A DNA stretch of 51,862 nt from Minisyncoccota bacterium (GCA_028716745.1 JAQUPE010000001.1:94203-146064); one strand, 5' to 3'; shown: positions 1-8,495, counted from the stretch's first letter. Numbers and translations are program-made. The notes: a model not told the origin generated them from the sequence alone.

Positions 1-1875
1 GTTACTATTGTCAGGAGAATAGACAGAGATGGAATTTCTCAATATTTTTTGAATAAATCCGAAATTCGTTTAAAGGACATAGTTGAATTTTTTGCCAAGG
101 CCCGTTTGGGAACCAGGGGGTTGGCGATTATAAATCAGGGAGAAAGCGATTTATTTGTAAAAGCCTCTCCTCAGCAGAGGAGAGAGATGATTGAGGAAAT
201 TTTGGGACTGAGGCAATATCAGTTAAAAAAACACGAAGCGGAAAGAAAACTAAAAAACACGACCATTAACGCTGAAAAGGTAAAAGCTATGGTGGAGGAA
301 ATTGCTCCGCACTTAAGATTTTTGAAACGTCAAGCATCCAAGTGGGAAAAGCTTTCTGATATAGAAAAGGATTTGAAAGACTCCGAAGATATTTATTTTA
401 GGAATAAATTTAAAGAAATAAATGAGGGGCTGGAAAAATTTAATCCCAAAATAAACGAGATAGATCAGAAAAATTCCGAGAAGGCAAAAGAGCTTAGGGA
501 ATTGCAGGTGGTTTTAGAAAAAATAGAAAAAGGACAGCCCCAGCAGCAGCAATCTCATTTTGGAGATATCCGTTCAAAAAGGGAGCAGCTATTATCCCAG
601 CGTTCGATTTTAGAAAAAGAGCTTGGAAAATTGGAGGCCAAATTGGAATTTATTTCCGCGCCGTCGGAAGGAAAAGTTATTGTGGTGGAGCCGGCGTTTT
701 TGGAAGAAGTAAAAAAAGATATTAAAAACATTATTCAAGAAAGCGATTTGGGCGCCGTCCATAATTTGCTTAATAATTTATTGGCAAAAATAGACAAATC
801 TCTTGGTTTTGAGGAGAAAAAAGAAAATCCGGAACTGGCGGAAATAGAAAAAACTAAAAATGAATTAACGGGCAAATTAGAGGCTATTTCAAAGGAATTT
901 AATGATTTATCCACATTGGAATCGGAATCAACCGGCAGCTTGGAGAAATTTAACGTTGAATTTAAAAAGGCGTTTGAAGATGTAGAAAATAAAAAGGATG
1001 AAATATCTGTTTTAGAATCGGAAAAAAATAGGCTTCTTTTAGAGATAGAAAGGTTTAATTTAAAAATGCAGGACCTTGAAATGCAGGCAGGCCAGGCGGG
1101 AAGAAATATGTCGGATTTTAAAATAGGTTTGGAGAACGTCGCCCCCATAGGCGATTTAATGGAGCTGGAAAGAAAAATGCTTAAATTAAGAGCTGAAATA
1201 GCGGGTATTGGGGAGATAGATCAAGCGCTGATAACCGAGGCAAAAGAAACAGAAACTCGCCACAATTTCTTGTCTAGCCAGCTAGCGGATTTGGAAAAGG
1301 CCACAAAAGATTTGGATGCTTTAATAAAAGAGTTGGATCAAAAAATACACAATGATTTTACGGCGGCGCTTAAAAAAATAAATGAAGAATTCGAAAAGTT
1401 TTTTGATTTGATGTTTGGCGGGGGCAGGGCAAAGATGAGGCTTGAAGAACCGGAAAAAGAAAAGCCGGAAACGGAAAACGAAAATGCGGAAAAAGAAATA
1501 AAAGCGGAAACTGAAGAAGACGAAACCGAGCAGGTTGAACTTGGAATAGAAATAGATCTAAGTTTGCCAAGAAAAAAAATAAAAGGATTAGAAATGCTTT
1601 CGGGAGGAGAAAAAAGCTTGGTGTCTATTGCGGCGTTATTTGCTTTGATTTCCGTCAGCCCTCCGCCGTTCTTGGTTTTAGACGAGGTTGATGCCGCCTT
1701 GGATGAAAAAAATACCCGCAGGTTTGCCGAAGTAATTAAGAATTTTTCAAAAAAGACGCAGTTTTTAATAGTTACTCATAACCGCGCTACTATGGAGTCC
1801 TCAGACATACTATATGGAGTAACAATGGAAGAAGATGGCGTGTCTAAAGTGCTGTCTTTAAAATTAGAGGGTTAA
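1..1875 (+). CDS. smc: SMC-family chromosome segregation ATPase, 5'-truncated by window edge
   Basis: Frame is open from base 1 (VTIVRRIDRDGISQYFLNKSEIRLKDI). SMC motifs: QGESDLFVKASPQQRREMIEEILGLRQYQLKKHEAERKL, signature LSGGEKSLVSIAALFAL, Walker B FLVLDEVDAALDEKNTRRF, D-loop/THNRATMESSDILYGVTMEEDGVSKV. Confidence 0.93.
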   Translation, partial: VTIVRRIDRDGISQYFLNKSEIRLKDIVEFFAKARLGTRGLAIINQGESDLFVKASPQQRREMIEEILGLRQYQLKKHEAERKLKNTTINAEKVKAMVEEIAPHLRFLKRQASKWEKLSDIEKDLKDSEDIYFRNKFKEINEGLEKFNPKINEIDQKNSEKAKELRELQVVLEKIEKGQPQQQQSHFGDIRSKREQLLSQRSILEKELGKLEAKLEFISAPSEGKVIVVEPAFLEEVKKDIKNIIQESDLGAVHNLLNNLLAKIDKSLGFEEKKENPELAEIEKTKNELTGKLEAISKEFNDLSTLESESTGSLEKFNVEFKKAFEDVENKKDEISVLESEKNRLLLEIERFNLKMQDLEMQAGQAGRNMSDFKIGLENVAPIGDLMELERKMLKLRAEIAGIGEIDQALITEAKETETRHNFLSSQLADLEKATKDLDALIKELDQKIHNDFTAALKKINEEFEKFFDLMFGGGRAKMRLEEPEKEKPETENENAEKEIKAETEEDETEQVELGIEIDLSLPRKKIKGLEMLSGGEKSLVSIAALFALISVSPPPFLVLDEVDAALDEKNTRRFAEVIKNFSKKTQFLIVTHNRATMESSDILYGVTMEEDGVSKVLSLKLEG

Positions 1876-1977
1876 ATATAAAATTTTTAGCACTGGCTAT
1901 TGAATAAGTTTTTCTTTTATTGCTATATTGTTAGCATAGTTTTAATTTAACAACTACATATTGAAAGGAGAGCGCAA

Positions 1978-2406
1978 ATGGTTCCATATATTGCGGCCGT
2001 CAGAAGGAAAGATTTTAGAAAAGCGGCCCTCACTTTAAATGAAGAGAGGGACGAGTTGTACAAAAGAAAGGCATTTCTGGAAGAACAGTGGACCGAATCC
2101 ATGAAGAAAACCGGGTATAACGAATGCGGAGAAAAATGCCGGTTTTTCAGGAAAAGAAAATGCGCGACATTCGGAAGAATGTGCATTCTCTTGGCTTCGG
2201 CTTCTACAACTGGCGGAAAGGTATCCGTACAGCAGTATTACGAGCAAAAGGGCCAGCTGCTATTTCAAATGGAAATTGTCAGTCCGATTGACGAATTTGG
2301 AAACAGGCAGCGCGTGGAAAGAGAATTGAAGAAAGTTCGCGAAGACATAAGCAAGGTAGAAGAAAAACTTATGGTAGTCGCGGGTTCGGCAAGTTTAGAG
2401 AAATAA
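1978..2406 (+). CDS. Hypothetical protein (142 aa, charged, Cys-containing)
   Basis: Strong SD (gaaaggag) upstream of ATG, candidate promoter TTGAAT-18-TATATT at about 1900-1930, terminator directly after stop. Confidence 0.75.
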   Translation: MVPYIAAVRRKDFRKAALTLNEERDELYKRKAFLEEQWTESMKKTGYNECGEKCRFFRKRKCATFGRMCILLASASTTGGKVSVQQYYEQKGQLLFQMEIVSPIDEFGNRQRVERELKKVREDISKVEEKLMVVAGSASLEK

Positions 2407-2408
2407 TG

Positions 2409-2440
2409 GGGGCCAATTTGTAAAAGGCCCTCTTTTTTGT
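2409..2440 (+). terminator. Rho-independent terminator
   Basis: GGGGGCC-aatttgtaaaa-GGCCCTC followed by TTTTTT. Confidence 0.75.
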
Positions 2441-2481
2441 TAAAGTTTTTATTAGTTATTTCAAATAGTGGGAGGTAATAA

Positions 2482-2883
2482 ATGTTCAGCAATGGCAAGC
2501 TTGTAGAGATGTTGAAGAGGGCGAGGGTGGATCTGAGAATTTTGGAGGACAAAAGGATTTTTATCAAAACGAGGCTGGAAACGGCCTATCGGACGGGGGA
2601 GCTCGCTGAGAAAATAAAGGCGAGAGATGCCCTGGGAGTTGTCAGAAACGGCATAAACATAAAGGCCGCAGAGATAAGGGGGATCAAAAGAGCAATGAGG
2701 GGAAAAAGCGAAATTCCCTTTGTAGACGAAGTTAACTTCAAGATCAGGCTTTCCGAATCCATCGCTTCAATGGGAATTGAGGATGCCAGGAGGAAGATGG
2801 AGCAAAAAAGAATCGGAAAACCGGCCGTGGATGAAACTGTCTTCAAAAAAAGGTTAAGCGAATCCATCGCTTCACTGGACTAG
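2482..2883 (+). CDS. Hypothetical protein (133 aa) with internal repeat
   Basis: SD-like gtgggaggtaataaATG; repeat VDEVNFKIRLSESIASM / VDETVFKKRLSESIASL; terminator follows. Confidence 0.7.
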   Translation: MFSNGKLVEMLKRARVDLRILEDKRIFIKTRLETAYRTGELAEKIKARDALGVVRNGINIKAAEIRGIKRAMRGKSEIPFVDEVNFKIRLSESIASMGIEDARRKMEQKRIGKPAVDETVFKKRLSESIASLD

Positions 2884-2905
2884 TTTTTGTCGCATTTATT
2901 ATCAA

Positions 2906-2938
2906 GGGGAGGCCCAGCGTAGGGGTCTCTTTTTTTGT
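2906..2938 (+). terminator. Rho-independent terminator
   Basis: GAGGCCC-agcgta-GGGGTCTC stem followed by TTTTTTT. Confidence 0.65.
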
Positions 2939-2970
2939 TTTATTTTAGCGTCTAATATATATTTTAAATT

Positions 2971-4002
2971 ATGAATAACAAGAAAGTTTTTGTTGGAATG
3001 TCCGGCGGAGTTGATTCGTCCGTTGCCGCGGCACTGCTCAAAAAAGACTATGATGTTACGGGAGTTTATATAAAGGGTTACAACATCGACGGATGTTATG
3101 AGGGAGATGTTAATGACGCGCGTAAAGCAGCGGAGGTTTTGGGTATTCCATTTTATGTTTTTGATATGGAAAAAGAATATAAAGATAAAGTGGTCAAATA
3201 TATGATTTCCGGATATAAAAAGGGAATTACGCCCAATCCCGATGTGATGTGCAATAAAGAAATAAAATTCGGTTTGTTTTTGGCTAAGGCGCTGAAAATG
3301 GGCGCGGATTATATCGCGACAGGGCACTATGTGAAATTGAAAAATGGAAAGTTGTATCAAGCAAAAGACAAAAACAAAGACCAGTCATATTTTCTTTGGA
3401 CTTTAACTCAAAAACAATTAAGGCATTGTTTATTTCCGGTTGGCGACATAGTAAAGCCGGAAGTCAGAAAATTGGCCCAGAAATATAAATTACCGAACGC
3501 CGATAAAAAAGATTCGCAGGGAGTTTGTTTTTTGGGGAAAATCGGAATGAAAGGATTTTTGGAAAAATATATTCCGCCCAAAAATGGGATTGTCGTAAAT
3601 ACTAAAGGGGAAATAGTGGGCGAGCACGATGGTGTGCAATTTTATACCATCGGCCAGCGCCATGGCTTGCGGCTCGGCAAAAGAAATGCCGATAATGCCA
3701 AGCCGTATTTTGTGGCGGAAAAAGATGTTAAATCAAACGCGATTTTGGTAGCTGAAGGCGAAAACAATCCGGCGCTTTATAAAAAAGAAGTTGAAATTAC
3801 AGATACTAATTGGATAAGCGATAAACCTAAAAACGGCCAAAGGGTGATGATGCGGGTTCGTTATCGCCAGCCGCTTTTTGAAGCTGTTATTAAAGGCAAA
3901 AAAGTTGTTTTTTCTAAACCGCAAAAATTCGTGGCTCAAGGGCAATCAGCGGTTTTATACACAAAATCGGGAGAAATGCTGGGGGGAGGAGTTATAATTT
4001 GA
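2971..4002 (+). CDS. mnmA: tRNA-specific 2-thiouridylase MnmA
   Basis: SGGVDSSVAAALLKK PP-loop, NPDVMCNKEIKFG, GHYVKL, QSYFLW, VCFLG, GQRHGL motifs. Confidence 0.96.
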   Translation: MNNKKVFVGMSGGVDSSVAAALLKKDYDVTGVYIKGYNIDGCYEGDVNDARKAAEVLGIPFYVFDMEKEYKDKVVKYMISGYKKGITPNPDVMCNKEIKFGLFLAKALKMGADYIATGHYVKLKNGKLYQAKDKNKDQSYFLWTLTQKQLRHCLFPVGDIVKPEVRKLAQKYKLPNADKKDSQGVCFLGKIGMKGFLEKYIPPKNGIVVNTKGEIVGEHDGVQFYTIGQRHGLRLGKRNADNAKPYFVAEKDVKSNAILVAEGENNPALYKKEVEITDTNWISDKPKNGQRVMMRVRYRQPLFEAVIKGKKVVFSKPQKFVAQGQSAVLYTKSGEMLGGGVII

Positions 4003-4304
4003 TAATGCCCGTTTATAATATTGCTTTTTATGTTTGTGTGTTTTTTCTTGTCGGAGTTTTAATAATTAGTATTTTTAGCAATGTTTTAATGGTCGCTTTG
4101 GCGGCTTTTTTAATTTCTGTCTGTCTAGTCGTTTATAAAAAATACATTTTTGCGTTGTTATTTTTATTTGTAATAGTCGGAGCTTTTTATTCTCAGATTT
4201 TTAATAAAATTCAAAACAGCGCCAATGTGCCTTTCGGCGCATCGGAATTCAGCGGAGTGATAATTAAGATTGCTCAGGGTGATACCAAACAAGATATAAT
4301 TTGA
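3999..4304 (+). CDS. N-terminal fragment of ComEC/Rec2 (TM segments plus start of DUF4131-like region)
   Basis: Hydrophobic N-terminus then FSGVIIKIAQGDTKQDII; continues in the -1 frame in the next ORF. Confidence 0.6.
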   Translation: MIMPVYNIAFYVCVFFLVGVLIISIFSNVLMVALAAFLISVCLVVYKKYIFALLFLFVIVGAFYSQIFNKIQNSANVPFGASEFSGVIIKIAQGDTKQDII

Positions 4305-5431
4305 ATTTGCAAAAACCATATTCAGGGAGGGTTAAATTGATCGCGCAACGCTATCCGAGTTTTGCTTACGGTGATTTGGTAAAAATTAAAGGCAATATTC
4401 AAAAACCGCCGCCGGAATCAGAAAATTATTATGCTAAAGAGGGAGTTCTGGGAATTGTTGGTTTTCCTCAAATTGAATTGATTAAATCTAGACAGGGTAA
4501 TCCAGTTAAAGAGGCGCTTTTAAGTTTTAGAAATAAAATAATCAGTATATTCAAACAGGTTTTGCCGTCGGAAAAAGCCGCGTTTATGGCCGGATTAACT
4601 ATCGGCGCGCGGGAAGATTTTTCCAAAGAATTAACAGAGAATATGAAACAAAGCGGTACTACTCATTTGGTTGCGCTTTCCGGCTATAACATTTCAATAA
4701 TTGCTATTGCGGTAATGGCGATTTTGGGCGGATTTTTGTCGCATCAATTATCTTTTTATTTTGCCACGGCAATAATCGTTTTATTCGTTTTAATGACCGG
4801 GGCTGAGGCGTCCGTGGTAAGGGCAGCGATAATGGGTATAATTGCGCTTTTATCTACGCATGCCCAGCGCATATATAGTCTGCGAAATGCCATCGTTATA
4901 GCCGCATTTTTAATGATTTTATTTAATCCCAATGTTTTGGTTTTTGATGTTGGATTTCAATTGTCCTTTTTGGCCTTATTGGGAATTGTTTATTTGGCTC
5001 CAGTTATTAAAAATTTATTTAAAATTGAAACACCGGGATTCCTCGGCTGGAAAGAAAATTTGACTCAAACATTGTCGGCCCAGTTATTTGTTTTGCCTTT
5101 ACTTATAAGCGTTTTTGGATTTTTTTCTTTATCTTCAATTTTTGCCAATATCTTAATTTTAGGAGTGGTACCGCTGGCAATGGGCTTGGGATTTATTATG
5201 GCTGGATTAGGACTTATTTCGATATTTTTGGCAAAAATGATCGGCTTAATTGCGAGCATAATTTTGTCTTATATGCTTTTTATTATTGATTTATTTTCGC
5301 ATCTATCTTTGCCTATTCCCATCCTGACCGGACAGGTAAAATCTTTTGGCATCATCTTTGCAATAGGGTATTACGCAATTTTAATTTGGCTTATTATTAA
5401 ATATAAGGGAAATGAAGAACGGCGCATTTAA
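4301..5431 (+). CDS. ComEC/Rec2 family competence channel, main part
   Basis: YPSFAYGDLVKIKGNIQKPPPESENYYAKEGVLGIV, MAGLTIGARED, GTTHLVALSGYNISII, EASVVRAAIMGIIALLS. Starts at TTG overlapping the previous stop (TTGA). Confidence 0.88.
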   Translation: MNLQKPYSGRVKLIAQRYPSFAYGDLVKIKGNIQKPPPESENYYAKEGVLGIVGFPQIELIKSRQGNPVKEALLSFRNKIISIFKQVLPSEKAAFMAGLTIGAREDFSKELTENMKQSGTTHLVALSGYNISIIAIAVMAILGGFLSHQLSFYFATAIIVLFVLMTGAEASVVRAAIMGIIALLSTHAQRIYSLRNAIVIAAFLMILFNPNVLVFDVGFQLSFLALLGIVYLAPVIKNLFKIETPGFLGWKENLTQTLSAQLFVLPLLISVFGFFSLSSIFANILILGVVPLAMGLGFIMAGLGLISIFLAKMIGLIASIILSYMLFIIDLFSHLSLPIPILTGQVKSFGIIFAIGYYAILIWLIIKYKGNEERRI

Positions 5432-6269
5432 AATAATTTTAGGATTTATAGTTGCGATTGATTTGGCAATTTGGTATTTAATTTTAACGCCCTCGACGGC
5501 TGGAGGCTCGGTATTATATTTTCTCAATGTCGGCCAGGGAGATTCCACGTTGGCTATCTTGCCGGGCGGCCTGCCCGGCCAGGGGGTAAAAGCATTAATT
5601 GACGGCGGGCCGGCAAATGGGCTGGCAAAGAAAAATTTAGAAGAAATTCTGCCTATAAATGACAGATATATTGATTTAGTTTTGATATCTCATCCGCAAA
5701 CCGATCACATGGGCGGATTGCCCGATATTTTTAAAAACTATAAAATTGGCGCAGTTATTACTAACGGCGAGATCAGCGAAAATAGCGTTTGGCAGGAAAT
5801 GCAGAAAATCATTAAAGAAAATAATATCCCGCAAATTGTTTTAGCGGCGGAAGATAAAATTAAATTTAATAATGCCAAAATAGACATTTTATCTCCGAAC
5901 GGAGGGGCTGCAAGCGTAAATGATTCGGGACTAGTTGAGCTATTGGATATAAATGGCGCAAAGGCATTATTTACCGCAGATGTCAGCGCCGAAACAGAAA
6001 AATATTTGGCTGATAAATACGATTTAAACGTAGATATATTAAAAGTAAGCCATCATGGTTCTAAATTTTCTTCAGCCGCAAGTTTTTTAAGCAAGATTAC
6101 GCCCGCGATATCGATAATAGAAGTAGGCAAAAACAGCTATGGGCATCCAACCGGGGACGTGCTGAGCCGACTGGCAGACATTGACTCGCAAATTTTCCGG
6201 ACCGATCAAGACGGAATTATAAAAATTGATTTCAAAAACGAAAAATTAACCATCTCCACTCTAAAATAA
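5412..6269 (+). CDS. MBL-fold hydrolase, ComEC C-terminal-domain-like
   Basis: FLNVGQGDSTLAILPGG, LISHPQTDHMGGL, LKVSHHGSKFSS, VGKNSYGHPTGDVLSRL; N-terminal TM. Confidence 0.9.
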   Translation: MKNGAFKIILGFIVAIDLAIWYLILTPSTAGGSVLYFLNVGQGDSTLAILPGGLPGQGVKALIDGGPANGLAKKNLEEILPINDRYIDLVLISHPQTDHMGGLPDIFKNYKIGAVITNGEISENSVWQEMQKIIKENNIPQIVLAAEDKIKFNNAKIDILSPNGGAASVNDSGLVELLDINGAKALFTADVSAETEKYLADKYDLNVDILKVSHHGSKFSSAASFLSKITPAISIIEVGKNSYGHPTGDVLSRLADIDSQIFRTDQDGIIKIDFKNEKLTISTLK

Positions 6270-6281
6270 CCAAAAACAAAC

Positions 6282-6319
6282 CTGTATATTATATGTTACA
6301 ATTATCATATAATATACAA
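6282..6319. repeat. 38-bp palindromic intergenic element, copy 1
   Basis: ctGTATATTATATG-ttacaattat-CATATAATATACaa, perfect 12-bp arms; near-identical to reverse complement of 14011-14048. Confidence 0.8.
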
Positions 6320-6360
6320 CTTAGAATTTGGGGATTTGAGATGAATTAATAAGTAATGAT

Positions 6361-6390
6361 TTGAAAATATTACAAAAATTGTGATATTAT
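6361..6390 (+). promoter_or_regulatory. Candidate aspS promoter with inverted repeat in spacer
   Basis: TTGAAA (6361)-18-TATTAT (6385); IR AATATTACAA-aaa-TTGTGATATT at 6366-6388 (9/10). Confidence 0.5.
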
Positions 6391-6405
6391 TTACGTATTC
6401 TATTT

Positions 6406-7818
6406 ATGCGAACTTATATCGCCGACATAGTTAATAACGAAGGTAAAAAGGTGGAACTGACGGGCTGGGTGAATATCCGCCGCGACCACGGGAAAATTAT
6501 TTTTATCGATCTTAGGGATAAATCCGGCATGTGCCAGGTTGTTTTTATTTCCAAGCCTGCCGATGTATATGAAAAGGCGACAAAACTCCGTTCTGAGTGG
6601 GTAGTAAAAATTTCCGGCCAGGTTAATAAGAGGCCGGCCAATATGGTGAATCCGGATATTATTACCGGAGAGTATGAATTGTTGGCGGACGGGCTGGAAA
6701 TTATAAACGAAGCAAAAACTCCGCCTTTTGATTTGCAGACCGACGGATATGAAATCGGAGAAGACGTAAGGATGAAATATCGCTATTTGGATTTGCGCAG
6801 GCCAAGAATGAAGAGAATTTTGGAAAATCGTTTTAAAACAATAAAGTTTATGCGCGACTTTTTGGCGGATAAGGGCTTTACCGAAGTAGAAACTCCGGTT
6901 CTTGGAAAATCTACGCCTGAAGGAGCGCGTGATTATCTGGTGCCTTCAAGAGTTTATCCGGGGAATTTTTATGCGCTTCCGCAATCTCCTCAGCAATATA
7001 AGCAGCTTTTAATGGTTGCCGGTTTGGAAAAATATTTTCAAGTAGTTAAGTGTTTCAGAGATGAAGATACAAGAGGCGACAGGCAGCCGGAATTTACTCA
7101 ACTGGATATAGAAATGAGTTTTACTTCCGAAGAGGAAGTTTTGAGCCTGATTGAAGAATTATATTTGAGCTTAGTTAAAAAATTATATCCGGAGAAGAAA
7201 CTTAAACTTGATAAATACGGCAAGATTATCCGCATGCCTTATAAAGAGGCAATGGAAAAATATAATAGCGATAAGCCGGATATTCGCGACGACAAAAACG
7301 ATCCCAATGAATTAGCTTTCTTATTTGTGGTTGATTTTCCTATGTTCGAATGGAAGGAAACCGAAAAGAGATGGGACGCAGTCCATCATCCATTTACAAT
7401 GCCCAAAGTTGACGGTGTGGAAGATTTTAAAAATAAATTTAAAGCGGATCCGGCGGCTATCCAGGCCTTTCAATACGATTTTGTTTTAAATGGATATGAA
7501 ATTGCCGGCGGTTCGATTAGAATTCATGATCCGGCTTTATTACAATCGGTATTTGAAGCTATGGGCAATAAGCCCGCAGATGTTAAAGAGAAATTTGGCC
7601 ACATGCTGGAGGCTTTTGAATATGGCGTGCCTCCGCATGGCGGAATAGCTCCTGGCATAGACAGATTTGTGATGATTATGGAAAATGCCCCGAATATCAG
7701 GGAAGTTATTGCATTTCCGAAAACCGGAGATGGCAGAGATCTGATGATGGGCGCGCCAAGCGATGTCGATAAAAAACAGCTAGCCGAATTAAAATTAGAA
7801 ATTAAAAAGAAAAAATAA
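6406..7818 (+). CDS. aspS: Aspartyl-tRNA synthetase, bacterial type apparently lacking the GAD insertion
   Basis: ELTGWVNIRRDHGKIIFIDLRD, FRDEDTRGDRQPEFTQLDIEMSF, VVDFPMFEW, HHPFTMP, GIAPGIDRFVMIM. Confidence 0.95.
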   Translation: MRTYIADIVNNEGKKVELTGWVNIRRDHGKIIFIDLRDKSGMCQVVFISKPADVYEKATKLRSEWVVKISGQVNKRPANMVNPDIITGEYELLADGLEIINEAKTPPFDLQTDGYEIGEDVRMKYRYLDLRRPRMKRILENRFKTIKFMRDFLADKGFTEVETPVLGKSTPEGARDYLVPSRVYPGNFYALPQSPQQYKQLLMVAGLEKYFQVVKCFRDEDTRGDRQPEFTQLDIEMSFTSEEEVLSLIEELYLSLVKKLYPEKKLKLDKYGKIIRMPYKEAMEKYNSDKPDIRDDKNDPNELAFLFVVDFPMFEWKETEKRWDAVHHPFTMPKVDGVEDFKNKFKADPAAIQAFQYDFVLNGYEIAGGSIRIHDPALLQSVFEAMGNKPADVKEKFGHMLEAFEYGVPPHGGIAPGIDRFVMIMENAPNIREVIAFPKTGDGRDLMMGAPSDVDKKQLAELKLEIKKKK

Positions 7819-7819
7819 T

Positions 7820-8413
7820 ATGTTTAAAAAACTTAAAGAAGAAAGAACATTAGTAATGGTAAAGCCGGACGGAGTAAAAAGAGGATTGGTTGGAGAAATT
7901 GTAAAACGCATTGAACAGCGAGGGTTAAAATTAATCGCTCTTGAAATGTTTCAGGCCACAAAAGAAGATATAGAAAAGCATTATTCTACTTCTGAAGAAA
8001 ATTTGAAAAATATGGGCGGGAAGCTGGTATCAACTTGCGAGAAATATAATATCGATATGATAAAAGAGTTTGGAACTTCTGATCCGGTCAAATTAGGAGC
8101 GCTGGTCCATAGCTGGCTGGGAGAGTATTTAACTTCAGGCCCTATGGTAAAAATGGTTGTTCAGGGAATTCTTGCCGTGGAGATGGTGAGAAAATTGGCT
8201 GGAAACACGATGCCAGCTCAAGCAGAAATGGGAACAATTCGCGGAGATTTTTCGGTTGATTCTGGAATTATTGCTAATACACAGAGAAGGGCAGTTAGAA
8301 ATGTTGTTCATGCCTCAGGAAATGTTGCGGAAGCTGAATTTGAAATAGGCCTTTGGTTTAAATCGGATGAAATTCATAGTTATAAGAGAGCGGAGGAGGA
8401 GATAATGTTTTAA
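7820..8413 (+). CDS. ndk: Nucleoside diphosphate kinase, enlarged (197 aa)
   Basis: ERTLVMVKPDGVKRGLVGEIVKRIEQRGLKLIA; MGTIRGDFSVD; RNVVHASGN active-site His. Confidence 0.93.
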   Translation: MFKKLKEERTLVMVKPDGVKRGLVGEIVKRIEQRGLKLIALEMFQATKEDIEKHYSTSEENLKNMGGKLVSTCEKYNIDMIKEFGTSDPVKLGALVHSWLGEYLTSGPMVKMVVQGILAVEMVRKLAGNTMPAQAEMGTIRGDFSVDSGIIANTQRRAVRNVVHASGNVAEAEFEIGLWFKSDEIHSYKRAEEEIMF

Positions 8414-8495
8414 GGGGAAAAAGCGTTATAAAATCTATTGACTTCTATTCACTTTTAAGACGTTTCTTTTATTATTGCGATGTTATAATTAAATT

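Noticed and set aside
735-1148. 137-aa minus-strand ORF inside smc (and many similar antisense ORFs, e.g. 1370-1570, 15154-15573, 33824-34249)
   Set aside because: Antisense shadows of well-conserved plus-strand genes, with low-complexity Ser/Phe/Leu-rich translations and no motifs.
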